Positions 1 to 6,672 of a stretch of 21,921 nucleotides of DNA are shown here, piece after piece; position 1 is the stretch's first letter, and the number at the start of each line of letters is the position of its first letter. Both the position numbers and the translations under genes were made by a program. Source of the DNA: a virus; the IMG/VR virus record IMGVR_UViG_3300046460_000317, positions 1-21,921 of that record; one strand, written 5' to 3'. The notes below the pieces were generated by a model, which saw only the letters and a list, made by a program, of their open reading frames with translations, did not search any database and had not been told where the DNA came from.

Positions 1-412
1 GGAACCAGTGCTTGTTGAGGCATTCGTCGCACAGCCGTTCGTTGAAGGACTCGATGTAAGCATTTTGGTTTGGCTTGCCCGGTTCGATCAGACGCAGGGC
101 AACTTCCTTTTCGTGAGCCCAGGCCACCATCGCCTTACCGCAAAAATACTTGCCGTTGTCTGTCCTGATCACTCGTGGCAAGCCGCGCTGCATGGCCGGC
201 CAGCCTGTCCAGTACCCTGGACACGCCTTGCCCGGATATTACCCGCTCCACTTCGATGGCCACAGCCTCTTGGGTGGCGTCGTCGACGATCGTCAGGCAC
301 TTGACCACCCGGCCTTCCGCGGTACGGTCGAACACGAAGTCCATCGACCACACCTCATTAGCAGCGGACGGCCGCAGGAGGGGCTGACGCTCGCCCGGAC
401 GACAACGCCGCT
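1..412 (-). pseudogene. IS3-family (IS407-group-like) transposase OrfB, frameshifted and partial
   Basis: The minus strand encodes the DDE catalytic core of an IS3-family OrfB. From about 412 downward one frame reads RPSAANEVWSMDFVFD (first Asp). After about 200 the reading moves to another frame with RVIRTDNGKYF (second Asp) and AYIESFNERLCDECLNKHWF (catalytic Glu). The gene runs off the window at base 1. The frames separate at GGCCGGCC (194-201). Removing one GGCC restores a continuous protein (…DRLAMQRGLPRVIRTDNG), so a 4-bp duplication probably inactivated it. Transposase similarity stops at about 412-416, where the sequence changes to an unrelated immunity-like gene, so the N-terminal part of OrfB is also missing. 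All three catalytic residues remain, so the damage may be recent. Confidence 0.85.
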
Positions 413-415
413 TGG

Positions 416-721
416 ATGAGTGAAGGAAAAGGAGATTTTCTGATTTCGACTTGGCTGTCCGGATTGCAGGCCGATGGACTGGATCAAACTGATGAGAGGG
501 ACGTGCCCCTCTTTGATCGAGCAGAGAAGCTTCTTGGCCCGCTGGCTCACGACGAAATGTATGGCTTCGTCCCGGCACTTGCTCTAGGCGGGTCATGCCG
601 CCTCGATCACTTAAAGAAGGTCAAAGCCGTGGAGCACCTAATGTTCCTCGCCCAGCCTGGAGAACGCAGAATCATGGTGGACATCGTGAAAGAAGCGAAG
701 GACCGGGGCCTTTGGAAGTAG
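416..721 (+). pseudogene. C-terminal fragment of a DUF1851/Tdi1-type T6SS immunity-like protein
   Basis: The 101 residues contain LFDRAEKLLGPLAHDEMYGF and then PALALGGSCRLDHLKKV followed by AVEHLMFLAQ. This pattern matches the DUF1851 (T6SS immunity Tdi1 C-terminal) family, which usually follows an N-terminal GAD-like domain. That N-terminal domain is absent here: upstream of about 416 the sequence belongs to the broken IS3 transposase. The ATG at 416 is therefore probably an accidental start, and the fragment a remnant truncated by the insertion. In intact relatives the protein protects against a type VI secreted effector. The family call comes from motif recognition only. Confidence 0.6.
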
Positions 722-917
722 CGGATGTCTGGTGGTGCTGAGACTATTCTTCTTGGACCGACTACAGTGCCGGACGGGTCAGGCATGACTGACCATGAAT
801 GGCAAGGCTGGTTCCGATGAGTGGCAGCGATAGCGAAGTCACGATCTATCCGGCAACAAAGTCGAATTCCTGGACTAAGGCAGGATTCCAACCCTCAGGT
901 GGCAATGCGGGAGTTTG

Positions 918-935
918 ATGTGGTGGGCCCACCAG
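918..935. other. attL core site
   Basis: ATGTGGTGGGCCCACCAG is identical to 19204-19221. It contains the 14-bp perfect palindrome TGGTGGGCCCACCA, which corresponds to the end of the tRNA T-arm, the 3' acceptor strand and CCA. Only the tRNA 3' end is duplicated here, as expected when the element regenerates the tRNA at the other junction. The flanking stretch 722-917 holds no gene that I can support. Confidence 0.88.
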
Positions 936-998
936 CAACCGCACACCCAGCCCAAACCAATGATTTTTAATGCAATTTCCGACACACAACCATTTATC

Positions 999-1043
999 GA
1001 CTCACCATCTGACTCACTTCACAAGCCATCTCAGGGGTGAGTC
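999..1043. promoter_or_regulatory. Left cluster of probable integrase arm-type sites
   Basis: GACTCAC occurs at 999-1005 and 1011-1017, with starts 12 bp apart, and its complement GTGAGTC at 1037-1043. The same heptamer, including a pair with the same 12-bp spacing, recurs inside the right end at 19030-19093. Tyrosine integrases of mobile elements bind short arm sites flanking the core, so this is the natural reading. No gene lies in 936-1128. Confidence 0.6.
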
Positions 1044-1128
1044 CGGTCAACGCCTTCAACGACAGCCAAGATAACGCAGGAGAGAACCCTAGCCTTTTGC
1101 AGGTAAGCGCTGGATCGCCTCCCGCCCA

Positions 1129-1821
1129 TCATCCAACCTCCTCCCAATTTAACTTCTGCAGTGAGTCGTAAGCGCCCTCGATCAGCTTCTTAACTTCATC
1201 GTCATACTTAGAATGGGAAAAGGCCTCATGACCTGGAGTTCCGTTCCCCCATTCACTCCTGGCCACTCTCACAATTTCAGACGCGCATGCGTTTCCGGCC
1301 AACCACATAACGACATCCGCCTCTTGCTGCGCCTCAGAAATAGTTCGTTGCGCCCCGGTCTCCGTGTGCCCAAACATTGCAGGCAGTGTCATATTACTAC
1401 TCCCCACCACCGCCATCACCGGACCAGCGATTTTATGGATGTAAACCTGCAACTTTGCATGCCAAGTTAGGCTCTTCGAGCCTTGAAGACCCTGCCGATT
1501 CGCCGTTGCATTAAGTCCATTTTTTCTGAGGCTTTTGGAAAGCAAAACCATCTCTTGGGTCGCAGAATCGTTGCATGCGCCGTACAAGTGAATAGTTCGG
1601 CCAATGGCCCCTCCGAATGAATAATCAGGAGTTTTTTGCTCCAGGATGTCCGGCAAATCTCCCCTAAAGAATCCAGACGCGATGTGCAGCTCCGAAATCT
1701 CTTCGCTCTTGAGTGAGCCGAACACAAGGTCACGGTATACGCTGGGTGCGTCCGGCTTCCTGATTATTAGCGCAATCGGCATAGGTGCGACTCTGATCAA
1801 ATGAGACACGAGGGTATCCAA
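1129..1821 (-). CDS. PLD-family nuclease-like protein
   Basis: The 230-residue product has one phospholipase-D-type motif: WHAKLQVYI at about 120-128 (His121, Lys123), then VVGSSNMT at 138-145. It also has the upstream IASGFF strand (48-52) common in NgoFVII/BfiI-like PLD nucleases. The classical Asp of HxKx4D is not evident, as in other members of this branch. One motif per chain suggests that two subunits form the active site. The 1821 start is TTG behind GGCGGGTGG; an in-frame ATG at 1782 is an alternative. The gene is alone beside attL, diverges from the second integrase and looks less GC-rich than the phage genes, which suits cargo. A restriction or anti-phage nuclease role is inference. 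Confidence 0.7.
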   Translation of the reverse strand: MDTLVSHLIRVAPMPIALIIRKPDAPSVYRDLVFGSLKSEEISELHIASGFFRGDLPDILEQKTPDYSFGGAIGRTIHLYGACNDSATQEMVLLSKSLRKNGLNATANRQGLQGSKSLTWHAKLQVYIHKIAGPVMAVVGSSNMTLPAMFGHTETGAQRTISEAQQEADVVMWLAGNACASEIVRVARSEWGNGTPGHEAFSHSKYDDEVKKLIEGAYDSLQKLNWEEVG

Positions 1822-1973
1822 CCACCCGCCTTGTTTCCAGAGGAGTCCGCATTCTACTGAGGCGTAAACCTAGCTCAGTTCAATGCCAAGGCTCCCTAGC
1901 ATCACCTGACCCCGGGCAACCGCGTAGGCAAAAACCCCTCGGGACTCCACAAATCCATCTACGGCGCAGAGCA

Positions 1974-2963
1974 ATGGCAAAGGTCACCGTCTACTGGCGC
2001 GGCGACATCGCGCACCTCCACTGGCGCGAAGGTGGCCGTCGCCTGCGCCGCTCCATAGGTCGAAAGAGTAGCGACCAAGCCGAAATAGTGCGGGCAGCGA
2101 AAGAGGCGGAGCTGACGTATGGCGTGCGCATCTTGCCCCGCCTCCCTACTGTCCTTGAGTTCCTAAGCTATTACGTGGACTGGTACAGGGCTGAGCATCC
2201 AACCACCCATAGCAAGGCCCGCAGCGAGGTCAAGAAGTTCATCGCCCGCTTTGGGCATCGGCCCATCGACTCGCTGCGCCCGGTCGAGATGGAGGGCTAC
2301 AAGACTGACCGGCTGACCGTGGACAAGGCTGCGCCAGAAACGGTTGGCAAGGAGATGCGGCGGCTGCAGGCTGCATTCCGGCGAGGCGTGAAGTGGAAGG
2401 AACTGGACGTTAATCCGCTGGAGGACGTGACCGCACCACGCGGTGTACGCAGCGTGGCGGTACGCTTCTACTCCAAGGAGGCGATGCAGGCGCTCTATGC
2501 TGCGAATGCAGCCAGGGCACCCCTGTGGCGTTTCATGGCCCATACGGGCTTGCGTCGCGGGGAGATGGTCAAGTTGACGCGAGCCAACGTCATTGGGACG
2601 CGGCTGCGGGTTGAAAGCGAGCCAGATGGAACCGGCGCGGGTCGAACGAAATCAGGCAAGTGGCGAGAGGTGCCGTTGAACCTGCAGGCGCGCGAGGCGC
2701 TGGCCGCGCTGCCAGACCCACCCGTCTCGGTGCACAAGGACACGCTGAGTGACTGGTTCGCGTCAGATGCCAAGAAGGCCAAGGTGGGCGGGAGTCTTCA
2801 CCGCTTACGACATACCTTCTGCGCTCACATGGTCATAGCTGGGGTACCGCTTCGGCGGGTCCAGGTTCTGGCCGGTCACGGGGACTATGCGACCACGGAG
2901 AAGTACTACGCGCATCTAACTTCGGAGGGCGATGATGCAGCGGTCGCCACGCTGGACTTTTAA
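1974..2963 (+). CDS. Second tyrosine recombinase/integrase
   Basis: The 329-residue protein carries the full catalytic set: TGLRRGE (Arg194), TKSGKWREVPL (Lys about 226), LHRLRHTF (His276, Arg279), LAGHGDY (His302) and the nucleophile in KYYAHL (Tyr312). The N-terminus (about 1-150) has an arm-binding region and a SAM-like core-binding helical domain, typical of phage integrases. It is read toward the element interior and is followed 52 bp later by an HTH protein that could act as its excisionase. It belongs to a different branch from the P4-type integrase at the tRNA, so it probably came from another phage or a nested insertion. It appears intact. I could not find its own attachment repeats. 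Confidence 0.92.
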   Translation: MAKVTVYWRGDIAHLHWREGGRRLRRSIGRKSSDQAEIVRAAKEAELTYGVRILPRLPTVLEFLSYYVDWYRAEHPTTHSKARSEVKKFIARFGHRPIDSLRPVEMEGYKTDRLTVDKAAPETVGKEMRRLQAAFRRGVKWKELDVNPLEDVTAPRGVRSVAVRFYSKEAMQALYAANAARAPLWRFMAHTGLRRGEMVKLTRANVIGTRLRVESEPDGTGAGRTKSGKWREVPLNLQAREALAALPDPPVSVHKDTLSDWFASDAKKAKVGGSLHRLRHTFCAHMVIAGVPLRRVQVLAGHGDYATTEKYYAHLTSEGDDAAVATLDF

Positions 2964-3015
2964 TGCCCTCGTTCCCGAAGACGATGCGACCCCGTTGGGG
3001 GCAAGGAGCTACGTA

Positions 3016-3399
3016 ATGGAATCTGGCAAAAAGCTACTGACCCTGGCCCAGGCCGCTGAACTCTCAGCCTGCTCCAGCAAGACCGTGCGCAGGGCTATCG
3101 ACGCTGGGAAGCTGTCCGCCTGCCGACTCGGTCAAGGTGCAAAGTCGGACCGAATTCACCCAGCGGACCTTGATGCGTGGTGGACAAAGTCGAGACTCGC
3201 GGCGGTGCCTGCTCCGAAGCTTCCTTTTATGCCCCCTCCGCCCCTATCGACGGACACAGAAGACGAGGTGATGGCAAGAATACTTGCACGGTGCCGCGCC
3301 AAGGCCAAGCCTTCGGCTAGGCGTAAGGCGAAAGGCGAAAGGGCCCAAAATCGCCTAGCGGGTCACTCAGTCACTGTCAGGTCGACGCCGACGAGTTGA
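3016..3399 (+). CDS. Helix-turn-helix excisionase/regulator-like protein
   Basis: The ATG at 3016 has AAGGAGCT at 3003-3010 upstream, so I prefer it to an open-frame extension back to 2932. The product is 127 aa. Residues about 5-52 form a MerR/excisionase-like winged HTH: LTLAQAAELSACSSKTVRRA, then AGKLSACRLG and IHPADLDAWW. The rest is a Pro-rich linker and a basic tail (KAKPSARRKAKGERAQ). It lies just downstream of the 329-aa integrase on the same strand, the usual place for a recombination directionality factor. Its last 33 bp overlap the 3' end of a convergent AlpA-like gene. The HTH domain is clear; the excisionase role is inferred from position. Confidence 0.8.
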   Translation: MESGKKLLTLAQAAELSACSSKTVRRAIDAGKLSACRLGQGAKSDRIHPADLDAWWTKSRLAAVPAPKLPFMPPPPLSTDTEDEVMARILARCRAKAKPSARRKAKGERAQNRLAGHSVTVRSTPTS

Positions 3400-3603
3400 C
3401 CGACCGGGTCGGTTCGCATCCCTCCAAGCCAGTACCTCACCGGCAACCCACGTAGCCGGGCGCATAGAGATTCGGATGGGGAAGTCAGGCCTGCACGCCA
3501 CCGTCTCTAGGACTGTCCTGCCAGCGATGCCCAGTAGCTCACCAACCTTTTCGGCGTTGATAGCGCGAAGCTCGAAAGGCACTACGCTTTCATGCTCTCG
3601 CAT
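3367..3603 (-). CDS. AlpA-like small DNA-binding regulator
   Basis: The 78-aa product reads EKVGELLGIAGRTVLETVA, then PDFPIRISMRPATWVAGEVL and AWRDANR. This is the AlpA/phage excisionase wHTH layout: a recognition helix followed by a wing and the motif W.AGEVLAW. The tail is very basic (RPGRSTRRRR). The ATG at 3603 has GGAG six bases upstream. It is convergent with the HTH gene at 3016-3399 and their ends overlap, so the two transcripts could interfere. AlpA homologues activate integrase or excision genes. Which integrase it serves is unknown. Confidence 0.65.
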   Translation of the reverse strand: MREHESVVPFELRAINAEKVGELLGIAGRTVLETVACRPDFPIRISMRPATWVAGEVLAWRDANRPGRSTRRRRPDSD

Positions 3604-3750
3604 TACGACTCCAGCTCAGTTTGCCCTAGCGAACGCTTAGCCTACACCTCGTTCCGCCATGTGAGAAAGCCCAGAGATTTAGGACTCGAACTGCTATGCG
3701 CCACAAGGCTTACGCGGCCTCGTGCCGTAATTCTCCACCTTGTCCGCAGC

Positions 3751-4386
3751 TCAGACCATCTCATCTGCGAAACCTATAGCGCCGTGATCCTCAATCAGCG
3801 CCTGTCCATGACGAAGCGTCGCCGCTATTAACCGACCGCCCGCAACTACCCTTCCCATCTTTCCGTTCAAGTGCGCCGCTTGCAGCCTGCCCGCTGCCAG
3901 AACGCTCATCGCCTCGAAGCTGGTAGGACGGCCGCGCAATGGGTCACCGGGCGAAGCCAAACCTCCCTCCAGGGGCTGGACTATTACGGGAGCCTCGTCT
4001 GCGCTCTTGGCGTAGGCAGTGGCCATCATCCGGCCCTTCTTGGGCGACCACCCACCCAGCACGATCTCGGTATGGAGCTGGTCCCTGGGAATGCCTGCCT
4101 GGTCAGCGGCCGCCACGTAGTTGGGCCACAACTTCTCGATGACCAACCCCAGCTCGGCCATGAGCTGCTCCATGGTGAAGTCCGCCCGGAAGCTGGCCTG
4201 CAGGCTCAGCTCGTACAGCCGAAGGAAGAACTGGGCCGACCCCCGGGTGGCCATCACCAGGTTGTGCTGGGGGATCAGCAGCAGCTTGGCGGCCGAGGAA
4301 TGCCCACCCGTTATGACGTCCTTCGCCAGAGTGTCGACAGCGACCAGCAGCTTGTCGGGGCTGAGGATGACGTTGAGGATGCTCAT
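3751..4386 (-). CDS. Ntn-hydrolase-like phage protein
   Basis: From the ATG at 4386 the protein is 211 aa and begins MSILNVILSPDKLLVAVDTL. The alternating beta strands and the DTLAKD turn resemble the N-terminal nucleophile hydrolase (proteasome-like) fold seen in hypothetical proteins of Xanthomonadaceae prophages. Further blocks are IPQHNLVMATRGSAQFFLRL, LVIEKLWPNYVAAA and LGGWSPKKGRMMATAYAK. A GTG at 4485 in the same frame would overlap the upstream gene by 20 bp; I judge ATG more likely, although its ribosome site is weak. It is the last gene of the leftward phage-type block. The fold assignment is tentative and no substrate can be proposed. Confidence 0.65.
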   Translation of the reverse strand: MSILNVILSPDKLLVAVDTLAKDVITGGHSSAAKLLLIPQHNLVMATRGSAQFFLRLYELSLQASFRADFTMEQLMAELGLVIEKLWPNYVAAADQAGIPRDQLHTEIVLGGWSPKKGRMMATAYAKSADEAPVIVQPLEGGLASPGDPLRGRPTSFEAMSVLAAGRLQAAHLNGKMGRVVAGGRLIAATLRHGQALIEDHGAIGFADEMV

Positions 4387-4465
4387 CGGGTAGTCCGTCT
4401 GGCGAAGCTGAACTATCGCGGGGCGCCCCTGCCCTGTCCAGTGGTCACAAGCGACCGGGAGCAAA

Positions 4466-4807
4466 TCACCGAGGCGGTGCGCCACCGTACTTAAGCTCTG
4501 GCGGGGGCAGCCTTGAGCCCAGCTTCAAGGCCTCGCGCAGTCTGCGCTGCTGCTGCACCTCAAGGCGCAGACGGTCCTGGTGCCGGATCGCCCAAAGCTC
4601 CGAGCCGGTGACGCCCTGCTCGTAGCTCGTGCATATCCTGCCCTTCAGCCGGTCGCATGGGACATGCCGATCAACGCAGACCCACCACACGTGATCGTCC
4701 ACGCGCTGGTTCAGCCGCAACACCTCAACGCCATCGCAAAGAAGCGCGTCCGGCAGCCCGTCGGGGCGGCTGGCCACTGATCGCCATCGGAAGTCGGGAG
4801 GGAGCAT
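4466..4807 (-). CDS. Phage-type hypothetical protein
   Basis: The 113-aa product starts MLPPDFRWRSVASRPDGLPD and continues ALLCDGVEVLRLNQRVDDHV, WWVCVDRHVP and SELWAIRHQDRLRLEVQQQR. It is soluble, with a coiled, charged C-terminus and a cluster of Trp, Cys and His in the middle. It ends 79 bp before the ATG of the Ntn-hydrolase-like gene on the same strand. The composition looks coding, and it resembles small hypothetical proteins of Xanthomonadaceae prophages. I assign no function. The start has no strong ribosome site. Confidence 0.55.
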   Translation of the reverse strand: MLPPDFRWRSVASRPDGLPDALLCDGVEVLRLNQRVDDHVWWVCVDRHVPCDRLKGRICTSYEQGVTGSELWAIRHQDRLRLEVQQQRRLREALKLGSRLPPPELKYGGAPPR

Positions 4808-4831
4808 GCGCGCAGGATACTGGCGGCGATC

Positions 4832-4933
4832 TCAGATTCCGCGACTGGCCTTAGCCTCCCGCAATCGATCCCGCTCTACCGAATCCGGGACGTCAGGCCC
4901 CGGATCCGGTAGTCGCAGGTTCCTAAGCGCCAA
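4832..4933 (-). CDS. Possible 33-aa phage protein
   Basis: A TTG at 4933 preceded by GGGGAG opens a 33-residue frame: LALRNLRLPDPGPDVPDSVE, then RDRLREAKASRGI. The charged, Pro-rich composition looks like a real protein end rather than a chance frame. It overlaps the stop of the 66-aa ORF upstream and sits 24 bp before the 113-aa gene. It could also be the surviving C-terminus of a longer gene, because the frame stays open upstream to 5071. No function is known. Confidence 0.3.
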   Translation of the reverse strand: MALRNLRLPDPGPDVPDSVERDRLREAKASRGI

Positions 4934-5123
4934 GCTCTCCCCTCGAAGGGCTGCCGCCCTTGTTAGGCGACCCCGCGAACGCAGAACGGCCGAGCTGGAC
5001 CTCGCCTCCCCCTTTTCCGTCACTCTCTGGATGCCTGAGCGGCGCGAGGATCGGCTCCCAGCGAGCGCCATACGGGCCTTGCACCGCTACTGCACCGATG
5101 CATTTCAGTCCTCTCTTGTTCAT
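4923..5123 (-). CDS. Possible 66-aa hypothetical protein
   Basis: The ATG at 5123 has AGGAAAG immediately upstream, and the frame reads MNKRGLKCIGAVAVQGPYGA, then RWEPILAPLRHPESDGKGGG to a TAG at 4923. The second half is Gly/Ser-rich and low in complexity, so part of it may be non-coding. It overlaps the 33-aa frame by 11 bp. I recognise no family. Its reality rests on the ribosome site and its position in a same-strand series of small frames. Confidence 0.3.
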   Translation of the reverse strand: MNKRGLKCIGAVAVQGPYGARWEPILAPLRHPESDGKGGGEVQLGRSAFAGSPNKGGSPSRGELGA

Positions 5124-5233
5124 CTTTCCTGCCTGGCTTGCGTCCCGACGACCGGGGCCCAGAGAGCATGCGCGCTAAGGAAAGACGCTATTTGAACCAC
5201 TTTCCGATTTTAGTTGGCCGCCGGAATGGGCCT

Positions 5234-5344
5234 CTATTCGTCGTCTTCCACGGCGGTGAACTTGTACGCCTTGCGGAACAACGCCGGGGTGACGCTGGAC
5301 CCCGTCACAAGTGACGTAACGCGTGACGTAACGGTGACGTTCAT
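5234..5344 (-). CDS. Possible 36-aa small protein overlapping DNA repeats
   Basis: The ATG at 5344 opens MNVTVTSRVTSLVTGSSVTP, then ALFRKAYKFTAVEDDE and a TAG stop. The C-terminal half looks like real protein, while the N-terminal VTSRVTSLVT is simply the translation of tandem GTGACGTAAC repeats. The upstream GGGTGA is only a fair ribosome site. It follows the protease gene by about 120 bp on the same strand. It may be a true microprotein or just repeat DNA that stays open. Confidence 0.25.
   Translation of the reverse strand: MNVTVTSRVTSLVTGSSVTPALFRKAYKFTAVEDDE
5311..5342. repeat. Tandem GTGACGTAAC repeats
   Basis: GTGACGTAACGC (5311-5322), GTGACGTAACG (5323-5333) and GTGACGTTC (5334-5342) lie head to tail with 12- and 11-bp periods. 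GTCAC lies just outside on each side (5304-5308 and 5347-5351), and a further GTGACG is at 5289-5294. The one-turn spacing resembles an operator or iteron array for a small DNA-binding protein; one of the AlpA-type proteins of this element is a possible ligand. The binding role is inference. Confidence 0.55.
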
Positions 5345-5420
5345 TCGTCACCCAAGTCCACCCAAACCGTGTGCTTGGTGCGGTTCTACCGTTCCCCGGC
5401 ACTCGCAGAATTCTTCGCGG

Positions 5421-5440
5421 AAACCGTTCGAAAACGGTTT
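5421..5440 (-). terminator. Hairpin after the protease gene
   Basis: AAACCGTT and AACGGTTT form a perfect 8-bp stem around CGAA, 25 bp beyond the stop of the protease gene. No clear T-run follows on the minus strand, so it may be a weak terminator, an RNA 3' stabiliser or a protein-binding palindrome. Confidence 0.4.
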
Positions 5441-5464
5441 ACGAACAGTTCCGAACCGCCGACA

Positions 5465-6388
5465 TCACGGCTGGAAATTCTTGATCCAGCGCCGGCCGTC
5501 GTTGTTGATCCAAATCTTCGTCGCTGGACTAGTTTCGAAAAACAGGGTCATGTAGTGATATAGCGTCAAAACTTGCTCCTGAAGCACCTGATCGGCCTCC
5601 AAGTCTTCAACGACCACACCGATTTTTCGGCACTCATCTCGATCGATGCGTCGGCCGTGATTCTTATGCTGGTCGGTAGTGTTGAAGTACTGGGCGATCC
5701 TGTCGGCATCAGTGGATGGCGAGGCTGATCCTTTGCACATGCGGGCCTCCAACCAAGCTTTGACCATGCTCTGCCCATAGTCCAGTGCGTAGGTCGCCTC
5801 CTGATGAAGCGCAGGGCCCATCTGCTGAAGAATAGGAGCCCACAGTGCAGCACTTGCAGCGTTGGCGAGGATGTCCTTCTCAGCGGCCGCAAATTGGCTC
5901 AATACAGCACCCGCAGAAACCTGACGACCTGGGGAAGCCATCAACTGCGCATCAATGGGGCCCAGCTGGCTTTGCCGACCCATTACGACCCGCTGGCTAC
6001 CGAGCGCCATCATGGTGCCGGCAGACATCGCATAACTAGGAACTATGACTTCAACATCTGCAAATTTCGTATGCAGATAGGCCATAAGGGCTTCCGCCCC
6101 GCCGATATCACCGCCAGGAGAATGGAGGACAAGAGTTAGCTCTTTGCTGCAGTCCATTCCATGGACCGACGACATTGCCCCATTGATGTCCTCTCTCGAC
6201 ACCGACACGTAACTGGCGGGCACGTTCGCCTTCTGCAGGAAGCCACTCCCATACAGAATGCAGTTCCTACCACCTCGCAGCCGTGCAATCTCCTTGAGGT
6301 GATTCACGAACTGAAGTTGGAGCCAAGCTCCTCGTTGTTTTTCTGGCTGAGCCTGAAACTTCCTTACCGCATCATCCCAGGAGGGCAT
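5465..6388 (-). CDS. SDH-family Clp-fold serine protease
   Basis: The 307-aa product (ATG at 6388, AGGA upstream; an in-frame TTG at 6412 is possible) has the ClpP/crotonase fold of SDH-type proteinases related to SppA. LVLHSPGGDIGGAEALM (about 87-102) is the oxyanion-loop strand. VPSYAMSAGTMMALG (116-130) carries the probable nucleophile Ser122. SQLGPIDAQ (140-148) is the conserved block that follows. No signal peptide or membrane helix is evident, so it is probably cytoplasmic. Its start overlaps a 62-aa gene by 17 bp, indicating translational coupling. The pair interrupts the phage gene order and looks less GC-rich, as cargo would. Related proteases occur near mobile-element cargo; a defence or abortive-infection role is inference. 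The substrate is unknown. Confidence 0.85.
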   Translation of the reverse strand: MPSWDDAVRKFQAQPEKQRGAWLQLQFVNHLKEIARLRGGRNCILYGSGFLQKANVPASYVSVSREDINGAMSSVHGMDCSKELTLVLHSPGGDIGGAEALMAYLHTKFADVEVIVPSYAMSAGTMMALGSQRVVMGRQSQLGPIDAQLMASPGRQVSAGAVLSQFAAAEKDILANAASAALWAPILQQMGPALHQEATYALDYGQSMVKAWLEARMCKGSASPSTDADRIAQYFNTTDQHKNHGRRIDRDECRKIGVVVEDLEADQVLQEQVLTLYHYMTLFFETSPATKIWINNDGRRWIKNFQP

Positions 6389-6560
6389 GCACTTTCCTGT
6401 CGTCCAAGACAAAGTCGACAGGGTAGTTCAGGTCGCGGGCCGGCTCAATCACCAAAATCTCGGCCTCTACGCTCAGACCAGCGCAGACTCCGGACGTGGA
6501 CAAATACGCCGTGTACAAGTCTTCGTGATGCTCAAGAGCATTGGTATAGAGGTTCGACAT
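6372..6560 (-). CDS. 62-aa protein coupled to the Clp-fold protease
   Basis: The ATG at 6560 has CGGAG seven bases upstream. The product begins MSNLYTNALEHHEDLYTAYL and ends with LVIEPARDLNYPVDFVLDDR, then KVHALLG. It is acidic, without a membrane helix or recognisable domain. The stop lies 17 bp inside the protease gene, so the two are very likely co-translated. Small acidic partners of effector enzymes can be inhibitors, sensors or adaptors; any of these is possible here, and I assign none. The upstream region carries paired DnaA boxes. Confidence 0.6.
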   Translation of the reverse strand: MSNLYTNALEHHEDLYTAYLSTSGVCAGLSVEAEILVIEPARDLNYPVDFVLDDRKVHALLG

Positions 6561-6643
6561 GTGTGGCTCCGAGGGAAATGCGCGTGGGCGGGCGCGGGCG
6601 CTTCTTGCGCAGGCGAACACTATCAACAAAAATTGTTAAGCGT

Positions 6644-6672
6644 TGTGGATAAGTCCAATTTTCTGTGGATAA
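6644..6672 (-). promoter_or_regulatory. Two perfect DnaA boxes, possible origin
   Basis: TTATCCACA reads on the minus strand at 6644-6652 and 6664-6672, exactly 20 bp apart, each within the longer direct repeat TGTGGATAAGTC (plus strand). Next to them are AT-rich segments, the hairpin AACAAAAATTGTT (6625-6637) and a T-run at 6677-6684. Each box matches the consensus TTATNCACA. They lie 84 bp or more upstream of the 62-aa gene, within the 276-bp gap 6561-6836 that otherwise holds no gene. They could form a replication origin or a DnaA-controlled promoter. Confidence 0.6.

Noticed and set aside
3871-4494. 207-codon plus-strand frame
   Set aside because: Antisense shadow of the Ntn-hydrolase-like gene; no ribosome site or recognisable motif.
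4806-5195. 129-codon plus-strand frame
   Set aside because: Arg/Ser/Pro-rich composition typical of a shadow frame, and opposite to the direction of all neighbours; cannot be fully excluded.
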